Shown: in pieces, positions 8,669 to 16,648 of the stretch
Layout of the letters: every line of letters begins with the position of its first letter
Numbering within the stretch: position 1 is the first letter of the stretch
Assembly (NCBI RefSeq): GCF_009688945.1
Contig: NZ_AP021874.1
Span: 3,844,001-3,908,000 of the forward strand
Direction: 5' to 3'
From: Desulfosarcina alkanivorans
GTDB taxonomy: Bacteria > Desulfobacterota > Desulfobacteria > Desulfobacterales > Desulfosarcinaceae
Length of the DNA stretch: 64,000 bases
Position numbers and translations under genes: made by a program
The notes under the pieces: model-generated
Seen by the model: the letters and a program-made list of their open reading frames with translations, nothing else
Database searches by the model: none
Told to the model about the DNA's origin: nothing

Positions 8669-9292
8669 ATGCAATCCGGCACAACCGATCCACGCCATTT
8701 TCCGAAAATGACGCTGGCGACAATGCCCACCCCGGCAAAGGCCCTGGCCACCTGCATCCTTGTGGCACTGGCCATCGGCATGCTGGGCGCACTGGGCCAG
8801 ATCGTCGTCCACGACATCATGCCCACGTTTTATGCTCAAACCGGAACCAATGAAACGGCCTCGCCGTCAGGCGATCCCCATGCCGGCATGGATCACGACG
8901 CCTCGCCACCACCCGGGGATGGCCGGGGGGATCTCTTCGCCGACCTGGCTGGCGTCGAAAAAAAAACGGTCAAACCGTTTTACCAGCAGGAGCAATTTGT
9001 CTGGACCTTGAAGTGGACCCACATCCACCTGTTCGGGATGAGCATGATATTCATCTTCGTGGGGGCTATCACCATCTGGCTGGATGCCGCTCCCGCCCTG
9101 CGCACCTGGCTGGTGGTGCTGCCCTTTATCGGGGTGCTGATCGACATCCTGGCCATGTGGCTGAAAGCCTTCGTATCTCCGGCTTTTTTCTGGCTGCACC
9201 TGCCCGGCGGGTGCCTGTTTGTCGTGGTGTTCGCCTACGTATCGCTGCGGGCGTTGTGGGAAATGTGGTTCAGATCCGCCGGCCACCGCTAA
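8669..9292 (+). CDS. Membrane protein of unknown function with a His/Met/Asp-rich loop
   Basis: Protein of 207 residues, 19 bp after the DUF6488-like gene, with GGGAGG before the ATG. It has about four transmembrane segments: residues 27-47, then three in the C-terminal half (FGMSMIFIFVGAITIWL; TWLVVLPFIGVLIDILAMWL; FFWLHLPGGCLFVVVFAYV). The first extramembrane loop contains GDPHAGMDHDASPPPGD, a possible metal-binding stretch. WTHIHLFGMSM places two histidines at a membrane edge. I do not recognise the family. Its neighbours point to metal sensing or transport. Confidence 0.7.
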   Translation: MQSGTTDPRHFPKMTLATMPTPAKALATCILVALAIGMLGALGQIVVHDIMPTFYAQTGTNETASPSGDPHAGMDHDASPPPGDGRGDLFADLAGVEKKTVKPFYQQEQFVWTLKWTHIHLFGMSMIFIFVGAITIWLDAAPALRTWLVVLPFIGVLIDILAMWLKAFVSPAFFWLHLPGGCLFVVVFAYVSLRALWEMWFRSAGHR

Positions 9293-9327
9293 GAACACCA
9301 TTTGCTTGTCCGTTACGCCTGGGGGCG

Positions 9328-9346
9328 GTGCGCAAAAAATTTGCAC
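9328..9346. promoter_or_regulatory. Palindromic operator-like site 3
   Basis: The site GTGCGCAAAAAATTTGCAC has the same 19-bp length and GTGC start as sites 1 and 2. Its right end forms the -35 box of the kinase promoter, so a bound regulator would be expected to repress or autoregulate the kinase-regulator genes. Confidence 0.4.
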
Positions 9347-9384
9347 TTGGGCCCTTGCCGTACTATTCTTTTCACAATTATAAT
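9341..9384 (+). promoter_or_regulatory. Sigma-70-like promoters for the kinase-regulator operon
   Basis: Two overlapping options are visible. One is TTGCAC (9341-9346), 17 bp, TATTCT (9364-9369). The other is TTGCCG (9355-9360), 18 bp, TATAAT (9379-9384). Both lie 45-70 bp before the kinase ATG. Confidence 0.5.
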
Positions 9385-9428
9385 GTTCATGTTCTTTAGC
9401 GTCCTTTCGTAAAGGAATCAAAACGGCC

Positions 9429-11216
9429 ATGACCGTCGTTCCCCGCCGACAACTCTATCTGACGGCCCTTTCCATTCTTTTTGTCGTTCTGCTGCTGTTG
9501 GTCTTGATCAGCGTTTCCACCTATCGGAACCTGAACCGGGAAAGAAACGCCGCCATGGAGACGGTCCACCGCCAGGCCCTGACGCTGATCAATGCACTGG
9601 AAGCGGGGGCCCGGGCCGGTATGATGATGCAGATGGCCGGAAAAGATGCCATCGGAAACCTGGTTCACGAAACCGGCCGGTCCAGCGATATCAATTACCT
9701 CTACCTGGTGAACGCGGCCGGCGAGGTGATGCACCACTCCATTCCCTCCCTGGAAGGCACCCGGGCCCTGTGGCGCCCTGAATTCCAGCGGGCGACGGAT
9801 GTTCGCACCCGGGTGCGTCGTCTGGCCGACGGCGCCCATATTTATGAGGTGGCCAAACCCTTCATGCCCATGGGCATCCATTTGGATCCCGGCATGTCCG
9901 CGTCCGGAGCCACATCCGCAGTCCACTTCCATTCCGGTGCCACCGTCTACCTGGCAATGACCATGGCGGCCTATGAAGCCGCCCGGCAGTCCGACCTCCA
10001 TCACGCCATGATCATGGGAGGCATCGTTCTGGCGTTGGGCGGCGGGGTCGTCTACTTTTTTATCGTGATCCGAAGCTACTACCTGCTCAGCCGGACCCTG
10101 CAGGAAACCCGGGACTATACCCGGCAGGTGATCGCCAGCATGGCCCATGGCGTATTGAGCATCGACAAAACGGGAAAGGCGGTTTCCTGGAACCGGCAGG
10201 CATTGTCACTGCTGGGTATAACGGGCACGGAAATAGACCACCTTGATCTGCAGACGGTTTTTGATTTTCAGGAAACCGGCATCAGCCGGACGATCCATCA
10301 GGGCGTTGCGGTGATGAACCGGGAAATCCGGCATTACCGGGACAATGGGGAATGGCTTCCGCTGCTGTTAACGGTGACACCCATTCAGGATGAAGCCGGA
10401 AGCCGCAGCGGTGCTGTGATGGTGCTCAGGGATATGAGCGAAATAAAACGGCTTGAAGCAAAGGTGCGGCGTGCGGAAAAACTGGCTGCGGTCGGCCGGC
10501 TGGCCGCCGGCGTGGCCCACGAAATCCGCAACCCGCTCAGTTCCATCCGCGGGTTCGCATACCTTCTCGGGCGTGGCCACGGAAAGGAGACGCCCGAACG
10601 GGAGTATGCCGATGTCATGGTGCGTGAGATCGACCGCATCAACCATGTCGTCACGGACCTGCTCAATTTTTCCCGGCCCATGGCGCTTGAGCCTCAAGCC
10701 ACCATGCTTGCCGATCTCCTCACTCACGTGGTCTCCCTGGTGTCCGCCGATGCAAAGACCAACGGCATCGATATCCGCTTGGATTGCGACACCGGCATTC
10801 CGTGCGTCTTTCTGGACCCCAACCAGGTCACCCAGGCCGTGCTCAACCTGATGCTCAATGCCCTCCACGCCTCGCAAAGTGGCGGTGCCGTGGCGATCAG
10901 GGCGGCATGGCGCCCTAAAGAGGGGGAGGTGGAAATCCAGGTGACGGATAATGGACCGGGGATTGCGCCGGAAGTTCAGGAAAAAGTTTTCGAGCCCTTT
11001 TACACCACCCGGGAGCGGGGGACCGGTCTGGGGCTGGCCATTGTGCGCAAAATAGCGGAAAACCACGATGGCAGCGTCAGTGTGGAGAGTCCGCCGCCGG
11101 GGAAAGGCCGCGGTACCCGGTTCAGGCTCTTATTGAGGGATATGCAGGCGGGCGGGGATCCGGCAATGGAAAGATTGACGTCCAACATTGAACTTCCGAC
11201 ATCCAACGTCGAATAA
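9429..11216 (+). CDS. ZraS/AtoS-like membrane sensor histidine kinase
   Basis: Protein of 595 residues. TM1 is at about 8-30, a periplasmic sensing domain runs to about 194, TM2 is about 195-217, and a PAS domain covers about 235-345. HisKA has the phospho-acceptor H364 in GVAHEIRNPLSSIRG, and the HATPase has DNGPGIAP and GTGLGLAIV. Periplasmic sensing with a PAS fits the ZraS (zinc) and AtoS families. It precedes an NtrC-type regulator and faces the metal-efflux operon, so a metal signal is the best guess. The last 14 or so residues (ERLTSNIELPTSNVE) are encoded by an intergenic-type repeat that has run into the frame. Confidence 0.88.
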   Translation: MTVVPRRQLYLTALSILFVVLLLLVLISVSTYRNLNRERNAAMETVHRQALTLINALEAGARAGMMMQMAGKDAIGNLVHETGRSSDINYLYLVNAAGEVMHHSIPSLEGTRALWRPEFQRATDVRTRVRRLADGAHIYEVAKPFMPMGIHLDPGMSASGATSAVHFHSGATVYLAMTMAAYEAARQSDLHHAMIMGGIVLALGGGVVYFFIVIRSYYLLSRTLQETRDYTRQVIASMAHGVLSIDKTGKAVSWNRQALSLLGITGTEIDHLDLQTVFDFQETGISRTIHQGVAVMNREIRHYRDNGEWLPLLLTVTPIQDEAGSRSGAVMVLRDMSEIKRLEAKVRRAEKLAAVGRLAAGVAHEIRNPLSSIRGFAYLLGRGHGKETPEREYADVMVREIDRINHVVTDLLNFSRPMALEPQATMLADLLTHVVSLVSADAKTNGIDIRLDCDTGIPCVFLDPNQVTQAVLNLMLNALHASQSGGAVAIRAAWRPKEGEVEIQVTDNGPGIAPEVQEKVFEPFYTTRERGTGLGLAIVRKIAENHDGSVSVESPPPGKGRGTRFRLLLRDMQAGGDPAMERLTSNIELPTSNVE

Positions 11217-11220
11217 AGCA
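11175..11220. repeat. CCAACRTYGAA direct repeat overlapping the kinase 3' end
   Basis: The unit CCAACATTGAA is followed 10 bp later by CCAACGTCGAA. Repeats of this kind are common between genes in deltaproteobacteria. Here they encode the end of the kinase and supply its stop codon. Confidence 0.55.
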
Positions 11221-11265
11221 TTTTCTCCAAATTTTTAACGTTTTCAGAAAAATATAAGCATACCC

Positions 11266-12621
11266 ATGAAAGCCAAAATCCTTGTGGTAGACGACGACGC
11301 CTCTCACCGCACCATGCTTTCGGCCGTGCTGTCGGCCGAGGGCTACCAGGTGCAGGAGGCCGACGATGGTGACACGGCCTGCCGGGCGGTGGAGAGAACC
11401 CTTTTCGATATGGTGCTCATGGATATGCGCATGAAGCGCATGAACGGGGACGCGGCTCAGAAAAAAATGGCGGCGATCAGTCCCGGCACCCCGGTGGTGA
11501 TCATGACCGCATACGGTTCGGTACGCTCGGCCGTCGAGGCCCTCAAGGCCGGCGCCCACAATTATCTTACCAAACCCATTGATATCGACGAACTGAAAAT
11601 CCTGGTGGTCAAGACCCTGCACCACCGCAAGCTGGAAGAAGAGAACCGCAACCTGAAGGAACGTCTGGACGCCCGTTTCGATTTCGGCGACATCATCGGC
11701 CGCAGTCCCTCCATGCGGGAGCTCTTCGATACCCTGGCATTGGTGGCCCCGTCGGAGGCCACGGTCCTGATCCTGGGCGAAAGCGGCACGGGCAAGGAAC
11801 TGGTGGCCAACGCCATTCACCACAACAGCCCCCGCAAGGAGCGCCCCTTCGTGAAGGTCAACTGCGCCGCCCTGCCCGAAACGCTGCTGGAGAACGAGCT
11901 TTTCGGCCATGAAAAGGGAGCCTTCACCGGTGCCACTGGACCGACAAAAGGACGTTTTCAGATGGCCGACAGGGGAACTCTGTTTCTGGATGAAATCGCG
12001 GAAATGGCCCCGGCCACCCAGGCCAAAATCCTGCGTGTACTCCAGGAAAAGGAGTTTGAACCGGTGGGGGGCGCCCATACGGTCCGGGTCGACACCCGCA
12101 TCATCTCGGCCACCAACCGGAACCTGGACGCGGAAATTGCCGCCGGCCGCTTCCGGGAAGATCTTTACTACCGGCTCAATGTGGTTACGATCAACGTACC
12201 GCCGCTGAGAAATCGTTCGGCCGACCTGTCGCTGCTGGCCGACTATTTTCTCGACCGGTTTGCCAAAAAAAATCACCGCAGCCTCAAAGGCATCCACCCG
12301 CGGGCCATGGATCTGCTGCTGCGCCACGCCTGGCCGGGTAATGTCCGTGAACTGGAAAACGTCATCGAGCGCGCGGTGATCATGGCCAGGGGAGACATGC
12401 TGAAGCCGGAGCACCTGCCCGACACCCTTCAGGACCATCACGACGATGAAGCGGCCAAGGGGCCGGTGCTTGCCTCGGGCCGATCGCTGAAAGAGGTGGA
12501 AAGGGAGATGATCCTGAAAACCCTCGAAGACATGGGCGGCAACCGGACACGAACGGCCGAGATGTTGGGCATCAGCCGTCGGACCCTGCAGTTGAAACTC
12601 AAGGAATACGGTGTCAATTAA
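11266..12621 (+). CDS. NtrC-family sigma-54-dependent response regulator (ZraR/AtoC-like)
   Basis: Protein of 451 residues. The receiver domain carries phospho-acceptor D53 (MVLMDMRM), and the AAA+ domain has Walker A GESGTGKE near residue 171. The loop ENELFGHEKGAFTGAT contacts sigma-54, and the C-terminal Fis-type helix-turn-helix is NRTRTAEMLGISRRTLQLKL. It should activate sigma-54 promoters when phosphorylated by the kinase just upstream. The only good sigma-54-like site I see nearby is that of the efflux operon at 7918-7933, with paired palindromes behind it. No clear ribosome-binding site precedes the ATG, which suggests coupling to the kinase transcript. Confidence 0.92.
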   Translation: MKAKILVVDDDASHRTMLSAVLSAEGYQVQEADDGDTACRAVERTLFDMVLMDMRMKRMNGDAAQKKMAAISPGTPVVIMTAYGSVRSAVEALKAGAHNYLTKPIDIDELKILVVKTLHHRKLEEENRNLKERLDARFDFGDIIGRSPSMRELFDTLALVAPSEATVLILGESGTGKELVANAIHHNSPRKERPFVKVNCAALPETLLENELFGHEKGAFTGATGPTKGRFQMADRGTLFLDEIAEMAPATQAKILRVLQEKEFEPVGGAHTVRVDTRIISATNRNLDAEIAAGRFREDLYYRLNVVTINVPPLRNRSADLSLLADYFLDRFAKKNHRSLKGIHPRAMDLLLRHAWPGNVRELENVIERAVIMARGDMLKPEHLPDTLQDHHDDEAAKGPVLASGRSLKEVEREMILKTLEDMGGNRTRTAEMLGISRRTLQLKLKEYGVN

Positions 12622-12719
12622 TCCTATATGGACTGTTTCGGAGGTGCATCATCGAATCCCGGTCCCGGCATCAAAATAAAATTTCCCCCATCCACTGGCT
12701 GCTGATCCGGCGGCTGATA

Positions 12720-14021
12720 ATGGCGGTGAGCATCATCTCCATCGTTCTGGTGTCCGCGACCTGGGTCAATCTTCGCAACATGGCCGTGGAGCGGGTCCTG
12801 GATCGGGTCATCATGGCCGCCAGCCACTTCAGCCTCCAGGCCAGGGACATTCTTGACCGTCCCGGCCTGTCGGGCACCGATGGCCTGCAAACCGAGCTGG
12901 AAGCGTTCATCGCCGACCGCTCAAGCCATTACGACAGCAGTTTCACCCGGATGGGCCGATTCGTCTACGCCCGGATCTATGACACCGGTGCCCGACGGCT
13001 CGCCAGCATCTCGGACAGTGCCTATGATCACATTGCCGCGGTGAACCGGCGCATGGACGATGCCGCCCTGCGCATTCCCCAGCGCGGCAAAAAGCGGCAC
13101 CGGGTATTCCGGCTGAACGGCAAGCCCCTGATCTCCGTGGTCGCGCCCCTGACCAGCAGTAAAAATGAGGTGGTCGCCTACCTGGAAGGTGTCTTTGCCC
13201 TTTCCGGGGCGGCCATGGACGCAGCCAGGAGAGAAACCCTGAAGACACTGGCGCTGGTGACGGCCATCGTCCTGACCACCGCGATCGTCCTGTACCCGGT
13301 CATCATCGGCCTGCTCGGCCGCCTGGCCCGAACATCCCGCAGTCTGCTGGATTCGCATATGGAAACGCTCAACGTGCTGGGCAGTGCCATTGCCAAACGG
13401 GACAGCGACACCGATGCGCACAATTACCGGGTCACCATCATGGCCGTTAACCTGGCCGAGGCATTCGGGTTGACGGCCCGTGAAATGCGATCCCTGATCA
13501 AAGGGGCATTTCTGCATGATGTGGGAAAGATCGGCATCCCGGACAGCATCCTGCACAAACCGGAAAAACTGGACACGGATGAGTACTCGCAGATGAAAAC
13601 CCATGTGGACAAGGGGCTTGAAATCATCGGTCGCTCACGATGGCTCCGGGATGCGCTGGATGTGGTCGGCGGGCACCATGAAAGAATAGACGGCAGCGGC
13701 TACCCCAACGGCCGAATCGGCACCGAGACCCCCGTCAGTGCGCGCATTTTTGCCATCGCCGACGTCTTCGACGCCCTGACGTCCCGGCGTCCCTACAAGG
13801 ACCCCCTTTCCTACACGGACACCCTGGCCATTCTGGAAAAAGGACGGGGCACCCACTTTGACACCGACCTGTTGGACCTGTTCGAGAAAATCGCCCCCGA
13901 TCTTTACAAGCGGCTGGCCAACCGCGATGATCAGCAGCTGAAGGTCATGCTCGGGGACATTTCCCAGAAGTACTTCATGAACGATGTGGATACGATTCTG
14001 GCCCGGGGGGATTTGGCGTGA
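12720..14021 (+). CDS. HD-GYP domain protein with membrane-anchored sensor
   Basis: At least 433 residues. TM1 is at the start, a sensing region of about 150 residues follows, TM2 is about 178-200 (ALVTAIVLTTAIVLYPVIIGLL), then comes an HD-GYP domain with HDVGKIGIP near residue 267 and HHERIDGSGYP near 320. Such domains hydrolyse cyclic di-GMP. It follows the regulator by about 100 bp and probably belongs to its operon. The start is doubtful: the frame stays open upstream, the peptide before residue 1 looks natural (PIHWLLIRRLI), and a strong GGAGGT lies at 12640-12645 with only ATC codons at the right distance (12648 or 12651). Confidence 0.85.
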   Translation: MAVSIISIVLVSATWVNLRNMAVERVLDRVIMAASHFSLQARDILDRPGLSGTDGLQTELEAFIADRSSHYDSSFTRMGRFVYARIYDTGARRLASISDSAYDHIAAVNRRMDDAALRIPQRGKKRHRVFRLNGKPLISVVAPLTSSKNEVVAYLEGVFALSGAAMDAARRETLKTLALVTAIVLTTAIVLYPVIIGLLGRLARTSRSLLDSHMETLNVLGSAIAKRDSDTDAHNYRVTIMAVNLAEAFGLTAREMRSLIKGAFLHDVGKIGIPDSILHKPEKLDTDEYSQMKTHVDKGLEIIGRSRWLRDALDVVGGHHERIDGSGYPNGRIGTETPVSARIFAIADVFDALTSRRPYKDPLSYTDTLAILEKGRGTHFDTDLLDLFEKIAPDLYKRLANRDDQQLKVMLGDISQKYFMNDVDTILARGDLA

Positions 14022-14116
14022 GGGCCGGCTGGGAAGAAAAAAAGCGGTATCCGGGGATAACTGCGTTCACCTGATGCCGCCCCGGACAAGCGGGCCATTC
14101 ACGGACGGGCAAAAGC

Positions 14117-14749
14117 CTATTTGTTGCTTGCAGCCAGGCCGATCCCCGAGGCGACAAAAGAAGCGCCGACAATTTTATTGAAATACTTCCCCACGGCTGA
14201 CCGGGAGAAAATGGCGACGATCTGCTGCCCGCCAGCGGCATACAGCATGAAGCAGCTGAATGCAATCAGTGCCCCCGCCCCCATGAGCACGCAGAACTGG
14301 ATTAAAAAAGACGCATGCGGATCGATGAACTGCGGGAACACCGCAGTGAAAAAAACGATGGCTTTGGGATTCCCGGCCGTGACCAGGGCCGCCTGGAGGA
14401 ACATTTTTCCCAGGGACGCATCATCCCGACCGGCGCCGGGGAGGTCCGTCGGCACAGCCCCCATGGCCGACGACCGCATGATGCCGATGCCCATGCAGAC
14501 AAGATACGCCGCACCGGCCCATTTGACCAGTTGAAACACGGTCTCGGAGGCCAGCAGGATGGCCCCCAGGCCGGCGATGGACACCGCCGCCTGAATCAGG
14601 GTCACGAGGACGTTGCCCATGGCCGAGGCGATGGTTCGCCTGGCGCCGTATTGCATGCCATGGGTCAGGGCCAGCAGCATGCTCGGGCCGGGAATGATCG
14701 AAGCCACCAGCACGGTCATCGAATAGAGCAGCAGAAAATGAACCGTCAT
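14117..14749 (-). CDS. LysE/RhtB-family amino-acid exporter
   Basis: Membrane protein of 210 residues with about six transmembrane segments and the family signature near the start (ASIIPGPSMLLALTHGMQYGARR). Family members export lysine, homoserine, threonine or related metabolites; the substrate here is unknown. Its ATG overlaps the stop of the upstream kinase-like gene by 4 bp, and that gene abuts the pseudouridine synthase, so three minus-strand genes form a tight unit. Confidence 0.88.
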   Translation of the reverse strand: MTVHFLLLYSMTVLVASIIPGPSMLLALTHGMQYGARRTIASAMGNVLVTLIQAAVSIAGLGAILLASETVFQLVKWAGAAYLVCMGIGIMRSSAMGAVPTDLPGAGRDDASLGKMFLQAALVTAGNPKAIVFFTAVFPQFIDPHASFLIQFCVLMGAGALIAFSCFMLYAAGGQQIVAIFSRSAVGKYFNKIVGASFVASGIGLAASNK

Positions 14750-15276
14750 TTCTCGACCTCTGCGACGGCAACGTGATCCGGGCTGTCGATCCGGACATGG
14801 TCAAACCGCGGCGGATCTTCGTTGCCGTAGTATTTCAGGTAATTTTCCCAGTCGGCCAATTTGGCTTGATCCCGGGGATTGGCGCGCGACAACAGCCGCT
14901 TTCTCCGAATGTCCGGCCGGCAACGGACATAGTGAACTTCTACCACAGCGCCCAGATGCTGCCCGAGCGTCTGCGGCCAGTGGGCATCCTGAATCTCCCG
15001 GGTGAAAGGGCCGGCGATGACCACGCTGTTAACGGACAGATTATCCCGCGCGATGTCAAACAGCTGTTCGTAAACGGGGGTTCTGAAGATCTGCTTGAAA
15101 TGGGCGCTGTCCCGGTCGTCAGGATCATGCCCGGATTGCCGGAGCGCGAGTCGGACGAGCCGTTCGGTCGACACATCGATATCGAGAAAAACCGCGCCCT
15201 TCCGGGTGGCCAGTTGTTTCCCGTAGGTGGTCTTTCCGGCACCGGGACTGCCGCAGACGATATAAACGCCTGTCAT
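14746..15276 (-). CDS. Small P-loop kinase-like ATPase (AAA_33 type)
   Basis: Protein of 176 residues with Walker A GSPGAGKTT at residues 8-16 and a lid-like basic region (RCRPDIRRKRLLSRANPRDQ). This is the layout of small nucleoside, shikimate or zeta-toxin-like kinases. No antitoxin-like partner is adjacent. The substrate is unknown. The start codon follows the TAA of the pseudouridine synthase directly (15277/15276), and its end overlaps the exporter gene, so the three are co-translated. Confidence 0.75.
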   Translation of the reverse strand: MTGVYIVCGSPGAGKTTYGKQLATRKGAVFLDIDVSTERLVRLALRQSGHDPDDRDSAHFKQIFRTPVYEQLFDIARDNLSVNSVVIAGPFTREIQDAHWPQTLGQHLGAVVEVHYVRCRPDIRRKRLLSRANPRDQAKLADWENYLKYYGNEDPPRFDHVRIDSPDHVAVAEVEK

Positions 15277-16038
15277 TTATGCGCTCCCATCGTTTTCCCT
15301 TGCGGGTTGCCCGGTGCGGCCCCCCTTCGGCCCGGTCTTTTTCCCCTGGGGTTCAAAAAAAGTCATGAAGTATCCGGGGACGGGGGTTTCAAAGGTCATC
15401 TCTTCATCGTTGAAGGGGTGTTTAAACTTGATCGACAGGGCGTGCAACGCCAGGCGCCCCTTGGTGCGCCGTCCATATTTGCCGTCTCCGACAATGGGGT
15501 TCCCGTTTTCGGACAGGTGGGCGCGGATTTGATTTTTTTTGCCGGTCAGCAGGTCGATCTCCAGTAAGCTATGTTTTTTTGACGATCGGATCACCCGGTA
15601 TCGGGTTATCGCCAGGTCTCCATCCTGCGGGTTTTCAACCGATTGCATTTTATAATCATCGCCTTCGGCAAGATAAGACTTAAAAATGCCCTTCGGCTCG
15701 GTTAACTGTCCATGGACAACGGCCATATATTTTTTTTCAACGGTTTCCCACTGCGCGGCAAATTTCTCACGGATCTCATGACTTTTTGCAAAGACCAGCA
15801 CACCGGAGGTACCCCGGTCCAGCCGATGGACAACAAACAGATTGTGTTTGGCCTTCGGGTTGCCTTTTCTGACATAATTGGTGAGCAGGTGATGAGCGGT
15901 CTTTTTGGCTTCGTAATGGGCTTTGACGCTCAAGAGTCCTGAACTTTTATCGATCACGATGATGTCGCGGTCTTCATAGAGGACCTTGATGCCGGCGGGC
16001 ACGTATTTGGTTCTTATTTTTATTTTCGATTTGATCAT
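15277..16038 (-). CDS. RluA-family RNA pseudouridine synthase
   Basis: Protein of 253 residues. The catalytic motif HRLDRGTSGVLVFAKS places the active aspartate at D74, and the second family motif LLTGKKNQIRAHLSENGNPIVGD is present. The enzyme converts uridine to pseudouridine in rRNA or tRNA; the target site cannot be told from sequence. The N-terminus (KIKIRTKYVPAGIKVLYEDRD) lacks a full S4 domain. It is the first gene of a three-gene minus-strand unit. Confidence 0.88.
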   Translation of the reverse strand: MIKSKIKIRTKYVPAGIKVLYEDRDIIVIDKSSGLLSVKAHYEAKKTAHHLLTNYVRKGNPKAKHNLFVVHRLDRGTSGVLVFAKSHEIREKFAAQWETVEKKYMAVVHGQLTEPKGIFKSYLAEGDDYKMQSVENPQDGDLAITRYRVIRSSKKHSLLEIDLLTGKKNQIRAHLSENGNPIVGDGKYGRRTKGRLALHALSIKFKHPFNDEEMTFETPVPGYFMTFFEPQGKKTGPKGGRTGQPARENDGSA

Positions 16039-16167
16039 AACTGTTTCCTGCCGTTACAACGGCCTCAGCGAAAAAGGCCGTCCGCCGGAATGCGGTCAGG
16101 GGAGGACGACAAGGACCAGCGAAAGCCCGTAAGCGCCCACCTTGGTGAAAACACCCGAGAGGGTCAT

Positions 16168-16491
16168 TCAGCATTTTGCCAGATAGTGGCGGCAGGCGTC
16201 TTTCTGCACCGGTTTGGAAGGAAACTTCCTGCACACTTCCGGTCGTGAATCATAGACCCCACAGGCGTAGCGGCCATTGTTCTCATTCAGGAAAAAACAA
16301 TCTCCGTTGGCCTTGAACCGTAAAAAATACGCTTCGGTGGCCTCACCTTTCGAGTGGGTAAACACTTCAAAGGGCAGGCCGGTCACGTGTTCCAACAATT
16401 CGATTTCCCTTGTTGACAATTCCACAAACGGAACATTTTTACAACATTGAGCACATTTTCTGCAAATTTCAGTGGATATAAAATCCGTCAT
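16168..16491 (-). CDS. YkgJ-family cysteine-cluster protein
   Basis: Protein of 107 residues. The conserved cysteines are C10, C13, C16 and C17 (CRKCAQCC), followed by CFFLNENNGRYACGVYDSRPEVCRKFP and a final CRHYLAKC. The pattern matches the YkgJ/UPF0153 zinc- or iron-binding family of unknown biochemical role. It is separated from the pseudouridine synthase by 129 bp and looks like its own transcription unit. Confidence 0.85.
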   Translation of the reverse strand: MTDFISTEICRKCAQCCKNVPFVELSTREIELLEHVTGLPFEVFTHSKGEATEAYFLRFKANGDCFFLNENNGRYACGVYDSRPEVCRKFPSKPVQKDACRHYLAKC

Positions 16492-16648
16492 CGCTGAAAA
16501 ACGCCCGTATCTTCAATAGCAGGATTTAAGGATGCCCCTCTCCCGTCCAGTACGTCCGCCGACAGTCGCCGGACGGGATGGCGGCCAGATGGCACCATGG
16601 CCCTTCCGGCTGCAGATCATCGGGGCAGACAGCCGTCTGCAGCCCCGA

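Noticed and set aside
9301..9428. Sigma-54 promoter for the kinase-regulator operon
   Set aside because: No GG and GC pair at the required 10-bp spacing; sigma-70-like boxes fit better.
14746..15276. Zeta-toxin of a toxin-antitoxin pair
   Set aside because: The P-loop kinase resembles that fold loosely, but no antitoxin gene is adjacent and the neighbours are housekeeping genes.
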